Below are positions 45,007 to 54,300 of a stretch of 64,000 bases of DNA, in pieces. Source of the stretch: Hyphomicrobiales bacterium 4NK60-0047b (GTDB taxonomy: Bacteria; Pseudomonadota; Alphaproteobacteria; Rhizobiales; HXMU1428-3); contig BAABWY010000007.1 of the NCBI GenBank assembly GCA_040367435.1, positions 62,001 to 126,000 of the forward strand, written 5' to 3'. Position numbers and translations under genes: made by a program. Below the pieces are notes generated by a model. That model was not told where the DNA came from. It worked only from the letters and a program-made list of their open reading frames with translations, and ran no database searches. Positions within the stretch are counted from its first letter, which is position 1. Every line of letters begins with the position of its first letter.

Positions 45007-45874
45007 TTAATGTCCAATCATAAAATGAGCTGTTAATAGAACCGATTTTTGTGATCTTTGCTTTTAGGTCTTTATCAGCGTGTTTTTTCAAATGAGCTAG
45101 TACGCTTCTATCATTGCCACCAAAATCTTTTTTGAACCACACATAGATTTTAGAAATGGCTAAACGATTACCTTTGACTACAGCGCCGCGATTTGAATTG
45201 ACATAATCTCTTGCCGCGCTGTTAAGCTGAGCTTGAAGATTTTTACCATCAAAGGCTTGATTTTGAATGTTTGGGCAGCCAACTGACGCACAATTTACCG
45301 CATAGTGGACCCTTGGGTCTTTGTGTACTTTTCTTAATATCTGATGCTCGATATCATCTAAACTGATTTTGGTGCCTTCAATGGTCACTAGTTTTTTGCC
45401 CCACGGACCGTTTGAGAAAAGGCCAGGGGAGATATCGATATCTTTAATTGATTTAACTGGGTAGGCATCCAGAACCACATTGATAGTGACAGCATTATAA
45501 AGATTGGCCCAGTAAGCGAATTGTTCACTTTTTGAAAGAGATGTCACTTTTACAGTTTCAAGGGTCTTGATATAGGACTTTAAAGCTGACTGTTTGGTTT
45601 TAAAGCTTTTATAATCCACCCGGTTAAGGCCGTTCTTATCTGCTTTGACATATTGCTTTAGTAATTGTGAGAAGGCTTTATGGTCTATTGTTTTTTGGCT
45701 ACTGGCGTTAATTTTAGAGAATTGCTCCGTCACGCTCGCTGTCATTAGTGTGACAGCATTAGCCTTACTCATAGCATTCAGCTCTAAAATACCGCTAGAA
45801 ATGGTGCTTACACCTGCAAGAAGTGAGAAACTCATTAAAAAATGAGTGATTTTTTTGCGATTTGTCATTTTCAT
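44990..45874 (-). CDS. DUF547 secreted protein
   Basis: 294 residues. A signal peptide (about 1-40) precedes a DUF547 domain: SEQFAYWANLYNAVTINVVL, the GPWGKK-x-T segment, LDDIEHQILRK and the cysteine pair in VNCASVGCPNI. The domain is of unknown function and is structurally compared to cysteine peptidases. First gene of an operon with the VTT protein and the flavin oxidoreductase; divergent from rpmH. Confidence 0.88.
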   Translation of the reverse strand: MKMTNRKKITHFLMSFSLLAGVSTISSGILELNAMSKANAVTLMTASVTEQFSKINASSQKTIDHKAFSQLLKQYVKADKNGLNRVDYKSFKTKQSALKSYIKTLETVKVTSLSKSEQFAYWANLYNAVTINVVLDAYPVKSIKDIDISPGLFSNGPWGKKLVTIEGTKISLDDIEHQILRKVHKDPRVHYAVNCASVGCPNIQNQAFDGKNLQAQLNSAARDYVNSNRGAVVKGNRLAISKIYVWFKKDFGGNDRSVLAHLKKHADKDLKAKITKIGSINSSFYDWTLNDQSK

Positions 45875-46345
45875 TTATGTGTCCTACGCCATTATAAATC
45901 TTTTTTAGCTTAAATTTGCTGCATTCGAGCCTATTTTAACTGTTTCTACAGGTTAACCGGTAAAAACAGACTGCCCGCTTTCCGATTTAAGAGGTAGCAC
46001 AGGTTTGCAAAATTACCTGATCATACATCTTCAAACCCTTGTGAGACGTTTGTGAACAAGATTTGAACTGCTAGAAGCTTCTTAGGTTTATAAATTTGGA
46101 CTTTTTGAAGAGCTTTTCATTGACAATTCGGGTTTGTGCAGGCTATATGCCCTTTTTATAGATATTTACTGATCTTAATGATAAGTAGACTGGCTCTGAA
46201 GCTTTAAGCAGACTGGTTCTAAAGCATAATCTGTTTTGGAGGCGGGCGCTTTTGCATTCACCCTTTTTTTTCATTTTAGGTCAGATTAACGATTTTTCAA
46301 TTGATACTTTATGTAGTGTGAAGATCAATTAGATGGAGACCTCAA
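45875..46345. other. Divergent upstream region, DUF547 gene / rpmH
   Basis: 471 bp without a gene. It holds the probable rpmH promoter at 46120 and a near-duplicate pair AAGTAGACTGGCTCTGAAGC / AAGCAGACTGGTTCTAAAGC at about 46182 and 46205. No family A-C repeat was found here. Confidence 0.45.
46120..46149 (+). promoter_or_regulatory. Probable sigma-70 promoter of rpmH-rnpA-yidC
   Basis: TTGACA at 46120 and TATATG at 46144 (spacer 18; or CTATAT, spacer 17). A start near 46156 would give a leader of about 190 nt before rpmH. Confidence 0.6.
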
Positions 46346-46480
46346 GTGAAACGTACATATCAACCAAGCCGCTTGGTACGTAAACGGCGCCATGGATTTA
46401 GAGCACGCAAAGCAACTGTTGGTGGACGCCAAGTTTTAGCTAACAGACGTTCACGTGGCCGCAAGAAGTTAAGTGCTTAA
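46346..46480 (+). CDS. rpmH: 50S ribosomal protein L34
   Basis: 44 residues starting at GTG 46346: [20 protein letters not shown], followed by [20 protein letters not shown] and KLSA. This is complete bL34, with TGGAGA ten bases before the start. It heads the rpmH-rnpA-yidC-engB block and is too short for many ORF lists. Confidence 0.98.
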   Translation: MKRTYQPSRLVRKRRHGFRARKATVGGRQVLANRRSRGRKKLSA

Positions 46481-46681
46481 AACAAAAGTTTAGCTTTTAA
46501 ACTTTTGAGATTACACTCACTTAATGATGAAATTTTAGGGCAATGTTGAAACTCAACTTTGCCCTTTATTTTTACTTAGCTTACCCCTTTAATTTATTAG
46601 GGTCCTTTATTTTTAAAGCTAAATCAGTTTTGCAGCATTCACTACCCTCTTTAAATGGATTTTTTGTTGGATTTAAATCTC

Positions 46682-47236
46682 ATGAGCCTTCCTCCAAGAA
46701 AACTTTCCATAATAAAACAGAGACGCGAATTTTTAGCCGTTAAAACAGGCAGTTCTCAAAATGGTACTCAAGGTAGTACGTGGGGAACGCCTGGGTTTTT
46801 ACTGCAAGCTTGTGTGAGGGAAGGCCAAATTGAGGATAAAGCTGAGGGAACAAAGGCTGAAGCTCGTTTTGGCATAACTGTTACGAATAACACCGTACGA
46901 AGGATGATTGCCCAGATACAAAAAGGGCAAAAGGCTAAAGAAAACAGCTCTCCGCCTTTTAAACAAGTGACTAATAAAAAAGGGTCTAAGAATAAAGGCA
47001 GGTCTTCAAACGCTGACGGGAAACGGGGCCCTGTTTCAGTTATGCGAAATAAGATGAGACGGCGATTAAAGGAAGCCTTGCGGCAAATTGCACCTGACGC
47101 TGCCGAGCCTGGAATTGATTATGTGATAATTGGCCGTCAGGCTTGTTTATCAATTGATTATGCTGATCTTCTAAAAGATTTAGAGAAAAGCTTTAAAAAA
47201 GTTCATAGACGGATTATATCATCTGGCACTGACTAA
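46682..47236 (+). CDS. rnpA: Ribonuclease P protein component with internal insertion
   Basis: 184 residues from ATG 46682; an in-frame ATG at 46655 lacks a ribosome site. Normal RnpA is about 110-130 residues. N-terminal LSIIKQRREFLAV, strand ARFGITVT and the RNR-type helix VMRNKMRRRLKEALRQI are conserved. Between the strand and that helix lie about 45 extra basic residues (KKGSKNKGRSSNADGKRGP and more). RnpA binds the 5' leader of pre-tRNA with M1 RNA. The insertion falls next to the RNA-binding cleft; whether it is a disordered RNA-binding loop is inference. Confidence 0.9.
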   Translation: MSLPPRKLSIIKQRREFLAVKTGSSQNGTQGSTWGTPGFLLQACVREGQIEDKAEGTKAEARFGITVTNNTVRRMIAQIQKGQKAKENSSPPFKQVTNKKGSKNKGRSSNADGKRGPVSVMRNKMRRRLKEALRQIAPDAAEPGIDYVIIGRQACLSIDYADLLKDLEKSFKKVHRRIISSGTD

Positions 47237-47279
47237 GATTTAAACGCGCCATTAACATTTAAGCAATAGAGCATTTTCC

Positions 47280-49073
47280 ATGGATGAAAATAATAAAAAT
47301 TTTATAGTTGCCCTTGTTCTTTCAGTTTTGGTCTTCCTGGTTTGGAACTATTTTTACATTGTTCCCAAACAAGAAAAACAGAAAGAACGTCAACAAGCTG
47401 AAGCTCTTTTGAAGAAACAAGGCCAAGGAGCAAACCCTCCTAAAGTTGATGGCAAAATTCAAGCTGGCACGCCAATTACTCCTGGTGTTGTTCAAGCACC
47501 TGTCAGAGTTAAATCTAGAGGTGATATTTTATCAGATACGTCTAAACGCGTTGCTATTGATACACCGGCAATATCGGGTTCGATCAATCTTGTTGGTGGC
47601 CGCGTTGACGATGTATTATTAAAGAATTTCCGCCAAAAAGTTGATAAGAATAGCCCGCCGGTTGAGTTCTTTTCTCCTGAAGGAACGAAGCATCCTTATT
47701 TTGCTGATTTTGGTTGGGTAAGCAGTGATAGCTCTGTCGTTGCTCCAAAAAATGACACGCTTTGGACAAAGGTTTCTGGTGACCGTTTGTCAGTTGGATC
47801 CCCTGTTAAACTTCAATATGACAATGGTAAGGGGCTGCTTTTTGAGCGTGAGATTTCAATTGATGAGCGCTTTATGTTCACCATCACACAGCGGGTGATG
47901 AATAAAGGCTCGAAAGCTCTTGACCTATCTCCCTATGGCTTAATCTATCGCCGTAATAAACCGATTAGTGAATCAATCTTCATTTCTCATGAAGGTGTTG
48001 TGGGTGTTTTCAATGATGAGTTAATTGAAACAACTTACAGTGACCTGGCTGATGACAGATTAGAAAAACATTCAGGGAAAACCGGGTGGGTTGCACTTAC
48101 TGATAAATATTGGGCAGCAGCGCTTATTCCTGATGAGCGTCACAAATTTTCTTCTAATTTTCTAGGTAATGCGCCTGAGGGCAGCGATGATAATTACACC
48201 GTGAATTATTTACTCGCAGGGCAGATCATTGAGCCTGGAAAAACAATTGAAGTGACCAATCGCCTCTATGCTGGCGCCAAGCAGGGTGAACTGATTGAGA
48301 CCTATGCGGATACTCTTAAAATAAATAAGTTCACCAACTTGATTGATTGGGGTTGGTTCCATTTCATCACGAAACCAATGTTTAAGTCTTTGGTTTATTT
48401 TAATCATCTCGTTGGCAATTTTGGTTTATCGATTTTGATCGTTACAGTTATTATTAAACTGCTTTTATTCCCTCTGGCTAACAAGTCTTATAAATCGATG
48501 GCGTATATGAAAAAGATGCAGCCTGAGATGGAGAAAATCAGAACGCGCTATAAAGACGACAAGATGAAGCAGCAGCAAGAGCTGATGGAGCTTTATAAGA
48601 AAAACAAGATCAACCCCCTATCTGGTTGTTGGCCCGTTCTTATTCAGATCCCTATTTTCTTTGCGCTCTATAAAGTGCTTTATGTAACTATTGAAATGCG
48701 ACATGCGCCGTTTGTTGGTTGGATCCAGGATCTATCAGCACCAGACCCGACATCTCTTTTCAATTTATTCGGCTTGATCCCGATTGACCTTCCACAATTC
48801 TTGATGATTGGTATTTGGCCATTGATCATGGGGATTACCATGTTCATTCAAATGAAGCTAAACCCAGCGCCAACTGATGCGGTGCAGGCTCAAATCTTCA
48901 CTTATATGCCGATTATCTTTACGTTTATTCTTGCTGGTTTTTCTTCGGGACTTGTTATTTACTGGGCGTGGAACAATACACTCTCAGTGATCCAACAATA
49001 TTATATTATGCGGCGGCACGGCGTTGAGGTGAATCTCTTGGAGAATATGGGTTTCAAGAAGAAGAGCAGTTAA
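47280..49073 (+). CDS. yidC: Membrane protein insertase YidC
   Basis: 597 residues. N-terminal helix (FIVALVLSVLVFLVWNYF), a proline/lysine-rich linker, the large periplasmic beta domain (about 90-370) and the five-helix insertase core from about 375. The core includes VNRLYAGAKQ-type entry sequence, MQPEMEKIRTRYKDDKMKQQ and the conserved Arg of the hydrophilic groove region. Inserts Sec-dependent and independent inner-membrane proteins. Standard neighbour of rnpA. Confidence 0.96.
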   Translation: MDENNKNFIVALVLSVLVFLVWNYFYIVPKQEKQKERQQAEALLKKQGQGANPPKVDGKIQAGTPITPGVVQAPVRVKSRGDILSDTSKRVAIDTPAISGSINLVGGRVDDVLLKNFRQKVDKNSPPVEFFSPEGTKHPYFADFGWVSSDSSVVAPKNDTLWTKVSGDRLSVGSPVKLQYDNGKGLLFEREISIDERFMFTITQRVMNKGSKALDLSPYGLIYRRNKPISESIFISHEGVVGVFNDELIETTYSDLADDRLEKHSGKTGWVALTDKYWAAALIPDERHKFSSNFLGNAPEGSDDNYTVNYLLAGQIIEPGKTIEVTNRLYAGAKQGELIETYADTLKINKFTNLIDWGWFHFITKPMFKSLVYFNHLVGNFGLSILIVTVIIKLLLFPLANKSYKSMAYMKKMQPEMEKIRTRYKDDKMKQQQELMELYKKNKINPLSGCWPVLIQIPIFFALYKVLYVTIEMRHAPFVGWIQDLSAPDPTSLFNLFGLIPIDLPQFLMIGIWPLIMGITMFIQMKLNPAPTDAVQAQIFTYMPIIFTFILAGFSSGLVIYWAWNNTLSVIQQYYIMRRHGVEVNLLENMGFKKKSS

Positions 49074-49085
49074 TATCTCTGTTTT

Positions 49086-49200
49086 CTCTCACGGGCTATT
49101 CTGCCGCAATAAGCGGCAGGCCCTACGAGGTGCGGCGCTTGCGCCGGACGCCTCTGGCGTCATGTCCCTCAGCCCGAAAATGGGCTGAGCTCCTTCTTCG
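49086..49200 (+). repeat. Interspersed repeat, family B, complete copy
   Basis: Leader CTCTCACGGGCTATTC; hairpins CTGCCGC-aata-AGCGGCAG (GCGGCAG arm), GGCGC-tt-GCGCC, GACGCC-tct-GGCGTC and CTCAGCCC-gaaaat-GGGCTGAG; end CTCCTTCTTCG. It starts 13 bases after the yidC stop codon. Confidence 0.85.
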
Positions 49201-49231
49201 AATGGTGAGTTATGGAGTTGTGGCCGTTTTT

Positions 49232-49465
49232 TCTTTCACGGCTATTTCTTTTTAGTGGCGCTTCAGGTTGAATTTTTTTGCTTCAGATGCTCACTATGCA
49301 TCCGCAAAGCAACCGTGCTGGTGCTTGGACCTCCGAGGGGCGGGTGCTAGGCACCGGCTATGCGAAGCGCTTCGCCATGTCCTGACGCCGAAAAGGCGTC
49401 ACTCCTTCTTCGGGAGGTGAGTTATGGGTTTTTTATTGCGCTTCAGTTGCCGACTATGAACCGTG
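49232..49465 (+). repeat. Family B copy with family A insert, plus a family A remnant
   Basis: Leader CTTTCACGGCTATTTC, then a double family A unit (inner arms GATGC/GCATC), then family B modules GGTGC-tag-GCACC, GCGAAGC-GCTTCGC and TGACGCC-gaaa-AGGCGTCA, ending CTCCTTCTTCGG. A family A remnant lies at about 49437-49463. Together with 49086-49200 it fills the yidC-engB gap. Confidence 0.75.
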
Positions 49466-49484
49466 TTAACATCGAGATAATAAA

Positions 49485-50135
49485 ATGAGCGATTTAGACG
49501 AAATTAAAATTACTGATGACCTCATTAAAGAAGGCATTTCGCTTTTTCGATTACCCATTGATTTTGTCAAAGGGGTGGTTGCGGAAAGTGGGCTGCCGAC
49601 AGCTGATCGGCCCGAGATTGCTTTTGCCGGACGCTCCAATGTTGGTAAATCCAGTTTGATTAATGCGCTATGCAATCGCAAGAATTTAGCTCGCACTTCA
49701 AACACGCCAGGTCGCACGCGTGAAATTAATTATTTCACCATTGGGGATGAAGCATTCCTGGTTGATATGCCCGGTTATGGTTTTGCTAAAGTGCCGAAAG
49801 AGATGGTTGCCGGGTGGACAAAACTCATTGAAAAATACTTACGAGGCCGCACTAACCTCAAGCGAACATTTGTACTGATCGACAGCCGGCATGGTATCAA
49901 GAAAAAAGATCTTGAGATCATGGAGAAGCTTGATAGCTCGGCCGTGCTTTATCAAATCGTCTTAACAAAAACAGATAAGATAAAGACAGGGGAACTTGAA
50001 AAACGAATTAGTGAAACTGAAACGATCATCAAAAAGCACCCTGCTGCGTTTCCCTTATTAATCGCGACTTCGTCGAACAAAGGCCAGGGAATTGATGAGC
50101 TGAAGGGTGCTATAATTTTAGCGCTGAATTCTTAA
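49485..50135 (+). CDS. engB: Ribosome biogenesis GTP-binding protein EngB/YihA
   Basis: 216 residues. Complete GTPase motifs: P-loop [37 protein letters not shown] and ATSSNKG. EngB acts in large-subunit assembly. In Rhizobiales it normally lies between yidC and argB; here a long minus-strand gene separates it from argB. Confidence 0.96.
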   Translation: MSDLDEIKITDDLIKEGISLFRLPIDFVKGVVAESGLPTADRPEIAFAGRSNVGKSSLINALCNRKNLARTSNTPGRTREINYFTIGDEAFLVDMPGYGFAKVPKEMVAGWTKLIEKYLRGRTNLKRTFVLIDSRHGIKKKDLEIMEKLDSSAVLYQIVLTKTDKIKTGELEKRISETETIIKKHPAAFPLLIATSSNKGQGIDELKGAIILALNS

Positions 50136-50189
50136 GCCAAACCCATTACATTGATCACACGATTAATTTGGTTATTTCTAGACTAGGCT

Positions 50190-52523
50190 CTAATCTTTGC
50201 GGCTAAATTCTTGAACTTGCTCTTGAACAAGTTCATAAGCTTGCTGACTATATTGAGCCACTCCGAACCCAACAACAAAAATTCCGGCAATCAAAATTAG
50301 CTTTTTGAAAATTGATCCATAATTGCGCGTGACTTTGATGTCTATTGATTTGGATGGTTGAATTGGAATTTCGGCAGTTAGACCATCTTCATTGCTTGTA
50401 CGGGCTGTTACATCTAACCTTAATTTTGAAACTCCACTTTTACGTGGCAACACACGCCAGCGCCAAACGGCAAAATCAGCATCATTGGTTATGCCGCCTT
50501 GCATCTCTGTCCATTGTGTAGAAGCTGTTGCGCAATCTATTAAAAACAAACCATCTGACCCTGTGAGCCGAACGGTAATTGCTTTCGTCAATGGGTTGCT
50601 ATTTTGCTTAGATCTTAGACCATAATCTTCAGGTGCTAGTTCAATTTCTGTATTTGCAAATTTCGCAACGCGCACTTCCAAATAATGCACTTTACCAACC
50701 CGCATTACCTTAGGAATATTTTCAACAACCTGATCTTGATCGCCAAGAATTTCTCTGTTTTTTTGATTTTGGGCGATGGAGTTAGCGATGCCATCCATCT
50801 TTTCCTGAGTTTGGCTATGCTGGTGCCCACCATGCGGCAGTGGTGGCTGCCCTGGATGTACTGGTTGCTGCAGCCCTTGGGGTGGCATCATATTCTTTGC
50901 CGGAAACTGTCCTTGCTTAAGTGGCATGCCTTCCCGCGCGAGCGGGGGTAGGTTTAATGGCGCTTGATCAACGGCACCTTGCTCCATAAGCCCTTGTTTC
51001 ATAAGATCTTGATCCAAAAGACCTCTGCTGATTGCAGCCTGTTCATTTAGTTTTGGTTCTTTGATTTGCGGAAAATGTGGAGGCATTGCGTTTTGGGCAG
51101 TTCTTATTGGAGCCTCTTCTTTCCCTTCAATTTTTGGTGTTGAATTTGCGTTTTCAGATAAATCGACATCACGCTGACCATTTTGTTGGTCGTTGCGTTG
51201 GTCATTTCGTTCTTGAGAACCTGGTTGTGGCGGTAAAGGAAGTGAGGGAGGTGTGTTCCCATATTTATCTTCTTTGATGAACTTATCTTGTGGCTGTGCG
51301 AATTCTGCCTTTTTAAAACTCACCTTTCGGCCCGCTGCTTGAGGAGCTTCAGACTGTTCATCTGGGCCAGGTGTTTCTGCCCTTACTCCTTGAGGCCCTT
51401 TATTATTTAAGATTGATGGCAAAGGTTCTTGCTCATTTACGCCTTGTTGTTGCGGCGTCCGAATTGCTTGAGCAGGTGGTCTTCTCACTTGGCCTTGCAT
51501 GTTCGCTTGAGCCTGTATGTTCCCTTGAGAAGGTATGTTCACAGGAGCTGGCATGCCATTTTGCATTTTATGAGGTGGCACATTATCAGCTTGTCTCAGT
51601 GTCTGTTGCTGACCTTTTCCTTTTTGCGCTGCTTCTAAACCAGCTTCCGGCTTGATAGGTGGTTGTCTCTCTCCACGCACCTGATTTTGGTTTTGAACAT
51701 TTAGATGGGGGTTTGAAGCTTCCTGTTGCGGAACTTTACCACCCTTTGGGAGCGGTTGTTTTGCCTTAGGGGGAACTGGATGATATTCACGGCCTTCTAC
51801 AGTCATCCCATAATCTTCTGGCCGGGCTTCTGCCTGAACGATTGACTCTGGAGGACCTTGATTTCTCTTATCACCTTGAGGTTTTACAGCAGCCTTATTG
51901 GCAGGACTTTCTTGCTGCGAAGGTTGTTCTGACTTTTGCTCTCTAACTTCATCTTTACCTGAAACTTCAGGAACTAATTTGTAACTTTCACTTTGCTCAT
52001 TGTCTGGCTGGCCTTCAACTTCTTTGGCAGGCTCTTGTTGTTTGAGGCCTGTTTGTTTTGTATCTTCATTTGGTTTTCTATTTTCAAGATTTAAGACCGT
52101 TTCATTGAAAGTTAGCCCATGTTTTTGCAAAATTTTATGGGTAATCATTCCGCCTTCACCACTGATGATAGCGGATAGAATGTTTGAGCCATCAATTTCA
52201 GTGTGACCAGCTTGTAGGGCAGCAGCTGACGCATGGGCGATGAGATTTTGGACAGTCACATCAAATGAAGGAGGGACAGTGTTTGGACTACGCATACGAG
52301 CTTCTGGGCCTAATTTGCGTAATAAATCCATGCAAAGTGCTTCAACATCAACTTTACAAACTAATAGAACGGCAACGGCCTCTGGGTCTTGGCCAAGTGC
52401 GAGCAGGAGGTGATCCAGCCCTACAATCGAATGTTTGCGACGTGTTGCCAGCTCCTCAGCGCGAGAGAGGCTTTCGTGCAAATTGCGTGTTGCAGGAAGT
52501 TGTTGATCTAATTGTTCAGCCAT
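50190..52523 (-). CDS. Clp-N domain protein with Q/P-rich linker and C-terminal membrane anchor
   Basis: 777 residues from ATG 52523 (a TTG at 52538 has GGAGG before it). Residues about 12-150 resemble the N-terminal repeat domain of ClpA/ClpB (ATRRKHSIVGLDHLLLALGQ, GHTEIDGSNILSAIISGEGG), but no AAA+ ATPase module follows. About 155-600 is low-complexity, rich in Gln, Pro, Glu and Lys. Residues about 610-735 look like a beta domain, followed by one membrane helix (LILIAGIFVVGFGVAQY) and a short tail. A membrane-tethered substrate or adaptor-binding scaffold is a guess. Function unknown. It sits opposite in strand between engB and argB. Confidence 0.75.
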   Translation of the reverse strand: MAEQLDQQLPATRNLHESLSRAEELATRRKHSIVGLDHLLLALGQDPEAVAVLLVCKVDVEALCMDLLRKLGPEARMRSPNTVPPSFDVTVQNLIAHASAAALQAGHTEIDGSNILSAIISGEGGMITHKILQKHGLTFNETVLNLENRKPNEDTKQTGLKQQEPAKEVEGQPDNEQSESYKLVPEVSGKDEVREQKSEQPSQQESPANKAAVKPQGDKRNQGPPESIVQAEARPEDYGMTVEGREYHPVPPKAKQPLPKGGKVPQQEASNPHLNVQNQNQVRGERQPPIKPEAGLEAAQKGKGQQQTLRQADNVPPHKMQNGMPAPVNIPSQGNIQAQANMQGQVRRPPAQAIRTPQQQGVNEQEPLPSILNNKGPQGVRAETPGPDEQSEAPQAAGRKVSFKKAEFAQPQDKFIKEDKYGNTPPSLPLPPQPGSQERNDQRNDQQNGQRDVDLSENANSTPKIEGKEEAPIRTAQNAMPPHFPQIKEPKLNEQAAISRGLLDQDLMKQGLMEQGAVDQAPLNLPPLAREGMPLKQGQFPAKNMMPPQGLQQPVHPGQPPLPHGGHQHSQTQEKMDGIANSIAQNQKNREILGDQDQVVENIPKVMRVGKVHYLEVRVAKFANTEIELAPEDYGLRSKQNSNPLTKAITVRLTGSDGLFLIDCATASTQWTEMQGGITNDADFAVWRWRVLPRKSGVSKLRLDVTARTSNEDGLTAEIPIQPSKSIDIKVTRNYGSIFKKLILIAGIFVVGFGVAQYSQQAYELVQEQVQEFSRKD

Positions 52524-53051
52524 CTCTACTCTACTCAAGCTGCCTCCGAGGTTAGCTACTTAGATAAATCATATTATTTAGAGCGTACTTCATTTCTCTT
52601 GAATTCAAAGGCACGCTCTATCTTTTTTTCTGAAGCGTTCCTTTTTCCCCAAAAACCGGTGCTCACTTTTGGGCGGAACGCTCTAGACTTGTATTTCCAG
52701 GACCGTATTTTTAGCTAGATAAGTGAAAAAATTTGACACAACACTTGCCATAATACTAAGCAAAGTTTGTGGCCGAATACGGACGAATTTCTTACTCGTT
52801 TTAGCTCTGGCCTCTTCTCGTTGAAGTCTTTAGCTTTTTTTAAATATGATAGTCAGTATTAGTTTACTTTTGAGCACTTTAGCCTTATTGGGTTCAAGTC
52901 TCCTTTAAGATTTATCAATTATTTGACGGTTTGGGTATCACTATTTCAAATTGTGCCTCAGATTCACGTTAGCTTTACCAACTTTTATTGATTGTGGTTA
53001 AGAGCAATTAGCACTAAAAAGCCTGAAGACACTTTTTTGGATGAATAAATT
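52524..53051. other. Divergent upstream region, Clp-N gene / argB
   Basis: Holds a family C repeat at 52628 and an inverted pair AGAGCGT (about 52580) / ACGCTCT (about 52613) next to it. The right half is AT-rich and should contain the argB promoter, which I could not place. No gene seen. Confidence 0.4.
52628..52684 (+). repeat. Family C palindromic repeat, single copy
   Basis: TTCTGAAGCGTTCC followed by AAAACCGGTGCTCACTTTTG and GGCGGAACGCTCT. Outer arms AGCGTTCC and GGAACGCT pair. Elements with AAACCGGTGCCCACTTTT are common in Rhizobiales genomes. Confidence 0.8.
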
Positions 53052-53972
53052 ATGACAAAACCATCTGCTGAAGCCCCAACAGCTAGTACTTCACCTTTAA
53101 GTCAAGCTCAGATCTTGTCTGAAGCTCTGCCATTTATGCAGCGCTATGATAATCAAACCGTGGTTATTAAATATGGCGGGAATGCCATGGGAGACGAAAC
53201 GCTGGCTGCTAGTTTTGCGCGGGATATCGTTTTGCTAAAACAATCTGGCGTTAATCCGATTGTTGTTCACGGTGGTGGGCCGCAAATTGGGGCGATGCTT
53301 GAACGTTTGCAGATTAAAAGCGAATTTAAAGATGGCCTCAGGGTAACTGACAGGGCGACCGTTGAAATCGTGCAGATGGTGCTTGCTGGCTCTATTAACA
53401 AAGAGATCGTAACCGCTATTAACCATCAAGGTGGCAAGGCTTGCGGTATTTCTGGCAAAGACGCGCATTTGATGACGGCTAAAAAGTTAGAAAAACTTTC
53501 TCATGACCCAAAATCAAATACAACCAAAATGGTTGACCTTGGGTTTGTTGGAGAGCCGGTCGAAATGAACCCGCATATTGTTGAGGTAATGGTTCAAAGC
53601 GACTTGATCCCTGTTATTGCACCAATTGCTGCGGGGCGTGATGGCGAGACCTTTAATATTAACGCAGATACTTTTGCGGGCCATTTGGCGCAAGCCATGA
53701 AAGCTAAGCGCTTGTTATTGCTAACTGATGTTACCGGTGTGCTTGATAAAAGCGGTGAACTTATCGATAAGCTCACCCTTGAGGAAGCGCGCGGTTTGAT
53801 TGCTGATGGCACCATTAGCGGAGGGATGATCCCTAAAATTGAAAGCTCCATGGCTGTTGTTGAAAACGGCGTTGAAGGCGTCGTGATTGTTGATGGCCGC
53901 GTTCGTCATGCTTGTTTGCTTGAGCTTTTTACAGCTCATGGTGTGGGAACACTGCTTGAAGATACTGCGTGA
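53052..53972 (+). CDS. argB: N-acetylglutamate kinase
   Basis: 306 residues, amino-acid kinase fold: [58 protein letters not shown] and [12 protein letters not shown]. Catalyses phosphorylation of N-acetylglutamate, second step of arginine synthesis. Size and sequence match Rhizobiales ArgB. A terminator hairpin follows the stop by 26 bp. Confidence 0.96.
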   Translation: MTKPSAEAPTASTSPLSQAQILSEALPFMQRYDNQTVVIKYGGNAMGDETLAASFARDIVLLKQSGVNPIVVHGGGPQIGAMLERLQIKSEFKDGLRVTDRATVEIVQMVLAGSINKEIVTAINHQGGKACGISGKDAHLMTAKKLEKLSHDPKSNTTKMVDLGFVGEPVEMNPHIVEVMVQSDLIPVIAPIAAGRDGETFNINADTFAGHLAQAMKAKRLLLLTDVTGVLDKSGELIDKLTLEEARGLIADGTISGGMIPKIESSMAVVENGVEGVVIVDGRVRHACLLELFTAHGVGTLLEDTA

Positions 53973-53997
53973 AAATGTGAAGTGATTTAATATTAAA

Positions 53998-54023
53998 AAG
54001 GCGCGGGGGAAGTTCCGCGCCTT
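53998..54023 (+). terminator. Terminator after argB
   Basis: AAGGCGCGG pairs with CCGCGCCTT around an eight-base loop; the T-tract behind it (AATTCTTATC) is weak. Confidence 0.65.
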
Positions 54024-54120
54024 AATTCTTATCCGCTTGCTCTTTTACTTTTGGATTTTTTCCAATTTCTGACCTAATAAAGTCAGTCAGTACTCAAAAG
54101 AGAGGGGGAGAGAGCAAAAT

Positions 54121-54300
54121 GCTCTTTTTCCTGAAGCGTTCCCTTTATCCCAAAACCGGTGCCCACTTTTGGGCGGAACGCTCTTTTTCCTGAAGCGTTC
54201 CTGATTCCCAAAACCGGTGCCCACTTTTGGGCGGAGCGCTCTTTTTTCTTGAAGCGTTCCTGATTCCCAAAACCGGTGCCCACTTTTGGGCGGAGCGCTC
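54121..54300 (+). repeat. Family C repeat, three tandem copies
   Basis: Units begin at 54121, 54180 and 54238 (period 58-59). Each contains CTGAAGCGTTCC or its variant, CCCAAAACCGGTGCCCACTT and TTGGGCGGARCGCTC. The second and third units are nearly identical, indicating recent duplication. The last base overlaps the stop codon of the ydcH gene. Confidence 0.9.

Noticed and set aside
45875-46345. Replication origin next to rpmH
   Set aside because: rpmH is near oriC in some bacteria, but no dnaA, dnaN or clustered DnaA boxes were seen, and in alphaproteobacteria oriC is usually elsewhere.
54083-54283. 66-residue minus-strand open frame
   Set aside because: It is a translation of the family C tandem repeat (repeating VGTGFG units), a common false gene call in Rhizobiales.
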